From a virus, in IMG/VR virus record IMGVR_UViG_3300042924_005687, positions 1 to 26,561 of that record: a stretch of 26,561 nt of DNA. One strand, written 5' to 3'. The position numbers and the translations under genes are program-made. The notes under the pieces were generated by a model, which saw nothing but the letters and a program-made list of their open reading frames with translations, did no database searches and was not told the origin of the DNA. Below are positions 1-7,124 of this stretch, one piece after another; position 1 is the stretch's first letter, and each line of letters opens with the position of its first letter.

Positions 1-1
1 G

Positions 2-775
2 ACTGCTTTTACTTATAACAATTCAAATTCTTTTACAATATTTGAGAATGATGGTTCAACTTATAGTGCAAGTATTAATGTTGTTACTGGTTTAACTATA
101 AATGGTGATTTGAATGTAACTAGTAATACCACACTTTCAGCAACAACAGCTTCAACACTAACATTATCAACAGTACTTATAAATAGTACTTCTCCACCTG
201 ATTATTATTTAGTTAGAGATCCTACTTCAGGTCTTATTAAACAAAAAGTGGTTGCAGGTCCTACTGTTTATGGTTTATTTGCCCAAACAGGAAATAGTGT
301 CGCAGTAAGCGCTACAACCATTGAGTCAACACTTATTGATGGTGGTATTGGTTCATTATCAGTACCAGCAAGTGGTTTTAGTATTGGTGATAGTTTTAGA
401 GCAGATTTTGGTGGGGTATTTTCAGCAAAGAATAACGATACTTTAAGAATTAGAATAAAATCAGGCTCGGTGGTTTTAGCTGATAGTGGTGTTCAAACTA
501 TGGTAACAACGATAAATGACGTTTGGCAACTCACATTAAACTTTACGATTAGACAAATCGGTGGTGCGGGAGTTGCAGATATAGTTACACTTGGAGTTTT
601 TCACTCAACGAAACAATCTAATAACACACCATTGGGATTTGCTTTTAATTCAGTTAACAATACAACATTTGACACAACAATATCAAATACTTTAGATGTG
701 ACAGCCCAATGGAGTAGTAATAGTCCACTGAACTCAATTTACTCAGATATATTTATACTTAACAAAATATATTAA
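2..775 (+). CDS. Tail-fibre-like protein, C-terminal part (5' end outside window)
   Basis: The reading frame is open from base 2 to the TAA at 773-775, giving 257 residues without a start, so the gene begins upstream. The first part reads as short alternating beta segments rich in Thr, Ser and Asn (for example GLTINGDLNVTSNTTLSATT), a pattern typical of fibrous phage shafts. The last roughly 150 residues look like a compact beta-sandwich head: Gly-rich, alternating hydrophobic strands, no Cys, ending YSDIFILNKIY. This is the usual layout of a fibre that ends in a receptor-binding or trimerising tip. No specific family is recognised, so 'fibre' is inferred from composition and from the neighbouring tail genes. 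A TTG codon at 110 could be read as a start, but the open frame upstream of it encodes matching sequence. Confidence 0.6.
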   Translation, partial: TAFTYNNSNSFTIFENDGSTYSASINVVTGLTINGDLNVTSNTTLSATTASTLTLSTVLINSTSPPDYYLVRDPTSGLIKQKVVAGPTVYGLFAQTGNSVAVSATTIESTLIDGGIGSLSVPASGFSIGDSFRADFGGVFSAKNNDTLRIRIKSGSVVLADSGVQTMVTTINDVWQLTLNFTIRQIGGAGVADIVTLGVFHSTKQSNNTPLGFAFNSVNNTTFDTTISNTLDVTAQWSSNSPLNSIYSDIFILNKIY

Positions 776-818
776 ATTCACTTTTACAATATGTGATTTA
801 TTATTTAGTTAAAAAAAT

Positions 819-1799
819 ATGATTGACGATTTAGTATTTGTATCAGCCCATCCTGATATACCTTATTTTCATTGGCAAACTAAGGTATATACAAACAACT
901 TTATTGAAAAAGGAATAAAGCCTGAAAATATTCACGTTTTATTTGTTATGGTTAATGGTTTAACTTCCGCGACTGAAGAATCATTAAAATTAAAAAATTT
1001 GGGTATAAATGTTCATCATTATTTGGATGATAGAAAAGATAAAAAATATATCCCAAGTTTAAGACCAATGGCCTTGTCTAGATGGTTAAAAGAATATCCA
1101 GAATTAGGAAAATGTTATTTTTATCATGATTCGGATATTATCTTTAGAGAATTACCAAATTTTGATAAATTATTGAGTGATGATATTATTTATTTATCCG
1201 ACACCTTAAGTTACATAAGTTATGATTATATTATGACTTGTTGTAAAAGATATGAAACAACGCATCCATCATTACAAAAAGGACATTTAATTCAATTAAT
1301 GGCTGATGTTATTGGTATTTCTGTTGATACAATAAAACAGAATAATAAGAACTCAGGTGGGGCTCAATATTTAATCAAAAATACCGATTACACATTTTGG
1401 GAAAAAGTTTTTGATGATTGTCAATTACTTTATAAAAATGTTTTTGAATTTAATCAAAGACATAAAATCCCATCAGGAGAAATTCAAATGTGGACTGCTG
1501 ATATGTGGGCAGTATTATGGAATCTTTGGTTAACTAACCACGAAACAAAAATAGTTGATGATTTAAGTTTTTCTTGGGCAACTGACGCTATTTCAATTTA
1601 TGAAAAGCATCCAATTTTACATATGGCTGGAGTTACCGATGATTTAAAGAGGTCAAAATTTTATAAAGGTGAATTTATAAACGTAAATCCATTAGAAAAA
1701 TTAAAAGAAAATATTAATTACTTTGATTACATCGATAAAAATAGTTCAACTATAAAATATGTTGAACAAATGAAAAAAATTATAAAAAATGAACAATAA
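819..1799 (+). CDS. Probable GT-A-fold glycosyltransferase
   Basis: This 326-residue protein starts at ATG 819 after an A-rich leader. It has the layout of a nucleotide-sugar glycosyltransferase: an N-terminal alpha/beta region with short hydrophobic strands (LVFVSAHPD at 5-13, IHVLFVMV at 38-45), then a DxD-type metal-binding motif, HDSD, at 103-106. Further on are GGAQY at 180-184, QMWTADMWAV at 223-232 and HPILHMAGV at 264-272. This order (DxD, Gly-Gly-x-Gln, Trp-rich acceptor-side segment, late His) resembles peptidyl-serine/hydroxyproline glycosyltransferase-like proteins, but that closer assignment is tentative. It has no signal peptide or membrane segment, so it should act in the cytoplasm of the infected cell. 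It lies between a fibre gene and SprB/Thr-rich virion genes, which suggests it modifies a virion protein or a surface glycan. Donor sugar and acceptor are unknown. Confidence 0.62.
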   Translation: MIDDLVFVSAHPDIPYFHWQTKVYTNNFIEKGIKPENIHVLFVMVNGLTSATEESLKLKNLGINVHHYLDDRKDKKYIPSLRPMALSRWLKEYPELGKCYFYHDSDIIFRELPNFDKLLSDDIIYLSDTLSYISYDYIMTCCKRYETTHPSLQKGHLIQLMADVIGISVDTIKQNNKNSGGAQYLIKNTDYTFWEKVFDDCQLLYKNVFEFNQRHKIPSGEIQMWTADMWAVLWNLWLTNHETKIVDDLSFSWATDAISIYEKHPILHMAGVTDDLKRSKFYKGEFINVNPLEKLKENINYFDYIDKNSSTIKYVEQMKKIIKNEQ

Positions 1800-1802
1800 A
1801 TC

Positions 1803-1809
1803 TATTTAT
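1803..1809 (+). promoter_or_regulatory. Candidate phage promoter element (TATTTAT)
   Basis: TATTTATA followed by GAAAA lies in the 24-base gap before the ATG at 1824. The same core recurs in other gaps of the window before gene starts, on the sense strand each time. A role as a -10 type element is inferred from this recurrence. The short, AT-rich gap means chance remains possible. Confidence 0.25.
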
Positions 1810-1823
1810 AGAAAATTAATTTT

Positions 1824-2525
1824 ATGTCATATTTGAACCCTGGTTATTTACCTGTTAATAGTTGTAGTGTTTTTACTGTTGCACCAATGATAGTAAAATG
1901 TAATGTTACTAATGTTACTGGTAAAGAAGGTTCTGCTAATGGTTCTATAACTTTAGGGATAACTGGAGGAACAACTCCATATACTATAACTTGGACTTAT
2001 CCAAATGGTGTCACACTACAAGGTTCTCAAACTATTGATAATTTATCCGTTGGAACTTATACCGCGTCAATTACTGACTATTATGGTGATTTTATGGTAA
2101 CTACTAGTTGTATTGTTGGGGCACCTACAACAACAACTACCACTTCAACCACGACATCACCACCACCATATACTGAATATAGTTTTTGTTATACTATTTT
2201 TATAAAGGATATTAAAGGTAATATTTTAGACGTAATTCAATTTAATTTTATACCAAATACATATATAAATGGTTATCCTAGTTGGATTTCTGACCCTGGT
2301 AATCAAGAAATAATATACTATGAACCAACAATACCAAATAATGGTGGTTGGTCTTTATCTGGTTCACCTTCAAGTATTATAACGAGTAATAATATTGTCT
2401 CTTTTAATTCTGAACCCTCATACCCACCTATTGCAGGTATAAACCCCAACTTCACTGCTTGGACTGTACTTATAGCTGGAAATCCAAATAGTTCAGTAAC
2501 GGCTTCAGAAGGTTTATGTTTTTAA
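1824..2525 (+). CDS. SprB-repeat protein with Thr/Ser linker, putative virion protein
   Basis: This protein has 233 residues. Residues about 27-85 form one SprB-type module, recognisable by NGSITLGITGGTTPYTITW and NLSVGTYTASITD (a strand, GGTxPYT, then xLxxGTYxxxITD). A Thr/Ser tract follows (102-112, TTTTTTSTTTS) with Pro-Pro-Pro at 113-115, then a C-terminal domain of about 115 residues rich in Pro, Asn, Tyr and Ser that I do not recognise. There is no signal peptide. That fits a cytoplasmically assembled phage part rather than a secreted host adhesin, although SprB modules are known mainly from Bacteroidota surface proteins. It is 3 bases upstream of the next SprB-module gene and very likely co-transcribed with it. 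A tail-fibre or virion decoration role is inferred from context only. Confidence 0.65.
   Translation: MSYLNPGYLPVNSCSVFTVAPMIVKCNVTNVTGKEGSANGSITLGITGGTTPYTITWTYPNGVTLQGSQTIDNLSVGTYTASITDYYGDFMVTTSCIVGAPTTTTTTSTTTSPPPYTEYSFCYTIFIKDIKGNILDVIQFNFIPNTYINGYPSWISDPGNQEIIYYEPTIPNNGGWSLSGSPSSIITSNNIVSFNSEPSYPPIAGINPNFTAWTVLIAGNPNSSVTASEGLCF
2127..2159 (+). repeat. ACN-codon Thr/Ser tract, interdomain linker
   Basis: Eleven consecutive Thr or Ser codons, mostly ACA, ACT and ACC, separate the SprB module from the C-terminal domain and are followed by three Pro codons. It is a low-complexity linker of the kind seen again at 3843-3941 and, on the other strand, at about 14597-14617. Confidence 0.7.
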
Positions 2526-2528
2526 CAT

Positions 2529-3254
2529 ATGGCATTATTTTCATCAATTAATACAAATCAAGGTATATGTGGATGTGATGGTTCTTTATCCATTACTGCA
2601 CAAAATGGTGTACCTCCATATTCATATTCAATAGATGCTGGAGTTTCTTTTAGAAATACACCTCTATTTACCAATTTATGTACTGGTGCTTACACGGTAG
2701 TCGTTAAAGATTCTTTATCCGCTGTTAGTACTAATACAATAGTAATTAACAAACCAAATGAACCTATAACATATAGTATTTTTTTAAATACAACAACATC
2801 AATATTACAAAATAATGGTATAAGTATAACAAAAAAATATGAAACAAGTTTTGTTGTCACACCACCATTACCTATTGGTACTTATATCACATTTGATATT
2901 AATCATACAAATGTTAGTAAAGTTTCACCAACATATTCAGCGTCAACAACTACAACAAATTCTCAACTTGTAATTGATTCAATTGTTATTTCACCAACTC
3001 TAACTGGATTAACAACTGGTTCAACATATAATTCAATACCAGGTTGTCAATCAAATACCTTGTATGTTGACACAATTACCGATTCTTGGAATACTTTAAC
3101 CTTAAGTGGTACAACAGATTTTTTACTTACAACAACAACTTCACTAGTCAAAAATGTGGATGTGGATTGTTATTACTCAACAAATGAAGATTTTTATTCT
3201 TTGAGTAATCTTAATATTTTTGGATGTAGTTGTTGTAAAGTTTCAACTACATAA
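2529..3254 (+). CDS. Small SprB-like protein, putative virion protein
   Basis: This protein has 241 residues, with ATG 2529 three bases after the previous stop. Residues 8-62 form a divergent SprB-type module: CGCDGSLSITAQNGVPPYSY, then CTGAYTVVVKDS. The remainder is Thr/Ser-rich beta-type sequence, with SPTYSASTTTTNS at 133-145 and a short Thr run at 200-204. The end is Cys-rich (FGCSCC at 231-236). A similar YSASTT string occurs in the 1069-residue product of the next gene, so these genes may share domain material. It has no signal peptide, membrane segment or catalytic motif. It is probably a fibre-associated or decoration protein; the exact function is unknown. Confidence 0.58.
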   Translation: MALFSSINTNQGICGCDGSLSITAQNGVPPYSYSIDAGVSFRNTPLFTNLCTGAYTVVVKDSLSAVSTNTIVINKPNEPITYSIFLNTTTSILQNNGISITKKYETSFVVTPPLPIGTYITFDINHTNVSKVSPTYSASTTTTNSQLVIDSIVISPTLTGLTTGSTYNSIPGCQSNTLYVDTITDSWNTLTLSGTTDFLLTTTTSLVKNVDVDCYYSTNEDFYSLSNLNIFGCSCCKVSTT

Positions 3255-3266
3255 TTTAAAACATTA

Positions 3267-3273
3267 TATTTAT
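3267..3273 (+). promoter_or_regulatory. Candidate promoter element (TATTTAT) in front of a tail gene
   Basis: TATTTATA lies in the 24-base gap, 5 bases before the ATG at 3279. If it is a -10 type element, the transcript would be nearly leaderless. The call rests only on recurrence of the core in other gaps, so it is weak. Confidence 0.2.
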
Positions 3274-3278
3274 ATTTT

Positions 3279-6200
3279 ATGGGATACATTTTAAAAAATA
3301 CATCAGGACTAATAAATACGAGAATCACCGATACAGGTAGATTGAAAATCTCACAAGGTAATTTTAATATTTCTTATTTCCAACTTGGGGATAGTGAAGT
3401 TTCATATAATGCTTTACCACAATCAACTTACAATCAATTTAATAATTTCATACTTGAGCCTAGTTTTAACGCTCAAAACTCAGCAGGTGTTCCACAATCA
3501 AATAAAGAAAACATAAAATATCCATATTACGTGGATGGTAACGCTGGAAATACTTATGGTATTCCATTTATGTCTTCTATTGTTGAACCCGTGTATAATA
3601 GCGCAACTCCAAGAGGATTTTTTACAGGTATATCAGTTGATGATGTCTTTAATTGGAGTGCTAAAACAAATAATACTCACGTTATCAATTCTAACTATGT
3701 TGTGGATATGAGTACATTACTAGGTACTAATACTATTGTAGTTACTGACAATTCTTGTAACGATAATCCAATAAGAGGTATACAAGCTGGAGATATTATA
3801 ACAATATACTACGATGGGAATGGATTGAATGATTGTCAATGTACTACAGCCACAACAACAACAACTAGTACTTCGACTACTACTACAACAACAAACCCAT
3901 GCGTCACACCAATTCCAACAACTACAACTACAACAACTACTTGTTCGTTTATAAATCCTTGTTGTCCACCACCTGTAGTTGATTGTTTAGTAAATGTATC
4001 ATCTTGTTATTCAATTCTTACATATAGAGTAATAGATGCTTGTAATAATACTTTAACTTTGGATAGACCTGTTCCAGATTTTTCATACTTGTATTCTAGT
4101 TGTTTTGCAAGAGTTTTAGTTTATCCCCCAATTATTACTGAAATGTATGATAGTATAACACCAAGTAATCATTGGTCGAATAACGTTATTAATTACGAAT
4201 CAGTTTGTTCTACGGATGAATTTGATGTGAAAATATGGAATATGAATATTCCTTGGTCTGAAACACCAGCGGGTATTGATGCAAATGTTTATAAGGATTA
4301 TACTAAATTCGGTTCAATTAATTATTTAGGTTCTAAAGAATATTTTGGTTACGCATCAAGTAGTGGACAAACTGATACAAGTTCAGTTTACTATTATAAT
4401 TCATTTGATGAAAAGATAACAGTTAAACCTGAAGAACAAAAAGCCATTGCAATAGTTCATTATACAAATCAAACTATTGATTTATTTTATGGTGAAAAAT
4501 TCGCATTAGAACCTTTTGATGAAACTGCTGAAGATACCACAGGACAAGCAAGAAATTTTAGAATTGATTTACCTTGGTTAATGTGGCATAAAAATCCAAA
4601 TTGTTGTAATGGTCAATCATTCTATATTGACCCTCCAGGATTTGATGATTTGAATCTATATACTATTCATTATTTAGAGTCAACCAAAAACTTGGATATG
4701 AATACCCCAGGTATTCGTTATTATCACTTGTGGGACACTAATCCAAATTTGGATGGTTATCCTAGTAGAGTTGGTAAAGTGTTCCCAGATAGTAAAATAA
4801 TTATCTTTGATGATGAAGAAATCATTGCCGCTATGTCTTATAAGTCTAATAGGAATTGGACTTTGCCAGCACCAAAAGTTTCGTTAATAACACCTAATAT
4901 ATGTGGGTTAGATAATAATTCAGTCGAGGGTATTTTAACGGGTAATAGTGAATATCTTTATGTGACTTATAGATTATCGAATAATTTTGGATTTACAAAT
5001 TCATTACATTGTAATTACTACCAAAGTATTCAAGGGCCAAATGTTTCTTGCAATCCTATTACATCTCAAAATGTTAGTGTGAGATTTGGTGATGAATTTT
5101 TATGTTTATCGACCACTAATACATCGATTACCCCTTGTTGGTATTCTGGTTTCACATTTTGGGGTTTACCACAACCAGAAACATCCCCTAATACTTATAT
5201 CGCCTACCCATTTATTAACACAGAGCAAAATTTGAATGGTTATCCAATATTTAGAAGTCTTGTTGATGAGGGTGCAATTTATAATATTTTTTATGATGGT
5301 AATGATTGGATTTTTAGAAACAACAATTATAGTGAGGATGAAATAATTAATTTCACAAATGGTGGATTAATAGGTGACTTTACAATTGATTTTGAAGGAG
5401 GTATAACAGGTTATACTGAATGTAATTATAATCCTTTATTATGTGTTACATCATGTGTTGAAAATGAATCTTGTGTAACATCGGCATATACCAATACTTT
5501 GAGTGGGTCAACAAACCTATATTTATCAAATTTTGATGTAACTAGTAGGTTGGTTTATTATAATTCAGCTTGGGAGATTTACTCAGCAGATACTAGAATA
5601 GCTATTTTAACAGGATTAACAAATAACGATATACCAATAGGTACATGGATTCCTGATGTTGTTCCTTTAACTGGTTTAACAACAAGTTTATTTGAAAGTT
5701 GTGGAAGTATTACTTGTAGTAGTTACTCAGCAAGTACTACCGCAAATAGTGCAACAATAAAAGTTGTTGATTGTAGTTTTATTATTTCAGATGAAACAAT
5801 TATAACTTCAGGAATTACATATAGTGGTTGTGCAATAACTTTGGATGGTTCTTTAGACTCTGCAATTGTTCAAGTCTCAGGGGAAACTACGTATGGAAGT
5901 TACACTGGAACTTGTCCAACATATTCAGCCGTTACCGCAAGTACTATTTGTTCCGGGTTATGTAATGTAAATAATGGATTTATTGCTAATAAGTTTGAAA
6001 TAATTTGTCAAAAAGTGGATGACACCGGAAGACCTATTTCTGATGAATGGAAAATCATTGATTTTACAGACCAATTAAGTGGTTCAACAATAAATGGTTT
6101 CTTAACCCAATCAGGATTAACTGGTAACACTTTTGTAATTACTCAAGATTTATATGATAATGCCGATATATACGATTTAAATGATTATATTGATTTAACA

Positions 6201-6488
6201 CCTGTTGGTTTTACTGGTCATCAATTGAATTTTGGGGATGAATATTACTTCTATGGTAATGTTGAAACTGACATTCAAGCAACAATATATGAAATGGTGT
6301 ATAAAATAAATTTAAGTAGTGTTGAATTTCAAACACCGTCAAATCCAACTTGGTCTTCAAGTAATAGTCGTTATATCACTGAAATTGGTCTTTACGATTC
6401 TGATAAAAATCTTATGATTGTATCAAAAATGCAGTCACCCATATTAAGACAGGGTATTCAGCAATTTTTGATTAAATTAGATATATAA
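3279..6488 (+). CDS. Large tail/virion protein with Thr-rich linkers
   Basis: This protein has 1069 residues. The N-terminus (GYILKNTSGLINTRITDTG, then ISQGNFNISYFQLGDSEVSY) looks like the attachment region of large-phage tail proteins. Residues 189-206 and 213-221 are almost pure Thr/Ser, set among Cys residues (CQC at 186-188, C208, C222, CC at 228-229), and separate it from a long beta-rich middle. The last 38 residues (ITEIGLYDSDKNLMIVSK, then ILRQGIQQFLIKLDI) match the style of fibre and collar proteins, where ITEIGLY precedes a closing strand. No enzyme motif was found. It starts 24 bases after the SprB-like gene and ends 3 bases before the resolvase gene, so it shares their transcript. 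A role as a host-facing tail fibre or baseplate-attached protein is inferred. The product is confidently phage structural, but the exact part is not known. Confidence 0.65.
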   Translation: MGYILKNTSGLINTRITDTGRLKISQGNFNISYFQLGDSEVSYNALPQSTYNQFNNFILEPSFNAQNSAGVPQSNKENIKYPYYVDGNAGNTYGIPFMSSIVEPVYNSATPRGFFTGISVDDVFNWSAKTNNTHVINSNYVVDMSTLLGTNTIVVTDNSCNDNPIRGIQAGDIITIYYDGNGLNDCQCTTATTTTTSTSTTTTTTNPCVTPIPTTTTTTTTCSFINPCCPPPVVDCLVNVSSCYSILTYRVIDACNNTLTLDRPVPDFSYLYSSCFARVLVYPPIITEMYDSITPSNHWSNNVINYESVCSTDEFDVKIWNMNIPWSETPAGIDANVYKDYTKFGSINYLGSKEYFGYASSSGQTDTSSVYYYNSFDEKITVKPEEQKAIAIVHYTNQTIDLFYGEKFALEPFDETAEDTTGQARNFRIDLPWLMWHKNPNCCNGQSFYIDPPGFDDLNLYTIHYLESTKNLDMNTPGIRYYHLWDTNPNLDGYPSRVGKVFPDSKIIIFDDEEIIAAMSYKSNRNWTLPAPKVSLITPNICGLDNNSVEGILTGNSEYLYVTYRLSNNFGFTNSLHCNYYQSIQGPNVSCNPITSQNVSVRFGDEFLCLSTTNTSITPCWYSGFTFWGLPQPETSPNTYIAYPFINTEQNLNGYPIFRSLVDEGAIYNIFYDGNDWIFRNNNYSEDEIINFTNGGLIGDFTIDFEGGITGYTECNYNPLLCVTSCVENESCVTSAYTNTLSGSTNLYLSNFDVTSRLVYYNSAWEIYSADTRIAILTGLTNNDIPIGTWIPDVVPLTGLTTSLFESCGSITCSSYSASTTANSATIKVVDCSFIISDETIITSGITYSGCAITLDGSLDSAIVQVSGETTYGSYTGTCPTYSAVTASTICSGLCNVNNGFIANKFEIICQKVDDTGRPISDEWKIIDFTDQLSGSTINGFLTQSGLTGNTFVITQDLYDNADIYDLNDYIDLTPVGFTGHQLNFGDEYYFYGNVETDIQATIYEMVYKINLSSVEFQTPSNPTWSSSNSRYITEIGLYDSDKNLMIVSKMQSPILRQGIQQFLIKLDI
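3843..3941 (+). repeat. Double Thr/Ser-codon tract within tail gene
   Basis: Two runs of mainly ACA and ACT codons (residues 189-206 and 213-221 of the 1069-residue protein) are separated by a short Asn-Pro-Cys containing spacer. Such near-tandem triplets could support slippage or recombination between linker-bearing genes. No array of longer repeat units is seen. Confidence 0.7.
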
Positions 6489-6491
6489 TAT

Positions 6492-7091
6492 ATGAGTAAA
6501 GATATTAAAGAAACACCAAAAGTGCTTGGTCTAGATGTATCAACTAGTACAATAGGCTGGGCACTTTTTGATTTAGATTCCAAAGAATTATTAGAATTAA
6601 CACATATTTCGCCAAGACCAAAACCAAAAGAAGACAATAAGATAAAAGAACTTATTCTTAAAAGTGAAATTTTCAAAATAAAATTAAAAGATTACTCAAA
6701 CTTTAATATCACAAAAGTTATAATCGAAGAACCATTATTAAATAGTAATAATGTTTATACCGTACAAACATTACTTAGATTTAACACTTTAATATCAAAG
6801 GAAATATATGATACTTTAGGAGTTGTCCCTGAATATATTTCAACATACAACTCAAGAAAAAACGCATTCCCTTGGTTGGTTAAAGAAAATGATAAAGGCA
6901 AACACGTATTATTTGGTGGATATCCTAAAGATTGTGATAAAAAACAAATAATATGGGAACAAGTAGCAAAAAAAGAACCTCAAATTAATTGGGTTTATAC
7001 CAAAAATAATACACTCAAAAAAGAAAATTTTGATATGAGTGATGCCTATTGTTGTGTATTAGGATATATGAAACAAGAAGGTAAATGGTAA
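6492..7091 (+). CDS. RuvC-like Holliday-junction resolvase
   Basis: This 199-residue protein has the RNase H-like layout of RuvC-type endonucleases. The first strand is VLGLDVSTSTIGWALFD, with the predicted catalytic Asp15. The central VIIEEP (77-81) carries Glu79/Glu80. The C-terminal helix NFDMSDAYCCVLGYM holds Asp181 and Asp184. These four acidic positions are what RuvC nucleases use to bind two metal ions and cut branched DNA. The length fits the family. ATG 6492 lies 3 bases after the stop of a tail gene, so it is probably expressed late. A role in resolving recombination or replication intermediates before packaging, comparable with T4 gp49 endonuclease VII although unrelated in fold, is inferred. 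The RuvC-like fold is well supported; substrate preference is not. Confidence 0.85.
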   Translation: MSKDIKETPKVLGLDVSTSTIGWALFDLDSKELLELTHISPRPKPKEDNKIKELILKSEIFKIKLKDYSNFNITKVIIEEPLLNSNNVYTVQTLLRFNTLISKEIYDTLGVVPEYISTYNSRKNAFPWLVKENDKGKHVLFGGYPKDCDKKQIIWEQVAKKEPQINWVYTKNNTLKKENFDMSDAYCCVLGYMKQEGKW

Positions 7092-7095
7092 AATT

Positions 7096-7123
7096 AAACC
7101 CCACTTTTTAGGTGGGGTTTTTT
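7096..7123 (+). terminator. Rho-independent terminator between convergent gene blocks
   Basis: AAACCCCAC (7096-7104) pairs perfectly with GTGGGGTTT (7112-7120) around the 7-base loop TTTTTAG and runs into a T tract (7118-7123). It starts 5 bases after the resolvase stop and ends 2 bases before the stop of the convergent minus-strand gene. The reverse strand also shows a T-rich tail after the stem, so it may end transcription from both sides. Confidence 0.9.
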
Positions 7124-7124
7124 A

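Noticed and set aside
110-112. TTG as the start of the first gene
   Set aside because: The frame is open to the window edge, and the residues before it continue the same fibre-like pattern, so the true start is upstream.
773-800. Weak stem-loop after the first gene (TAAATTCAC with GTGATTTA)
   Set aside because: The stem needs a one-base bulge, is almost all A/T and lacks a clear T run, so it is not a convincing terminator.
6458-6676. 72-codon minus-strand frame with a hydrophobic end
   Set aside because: It overlaps the well-supported resolvase gene on the other strand and has no independent support.
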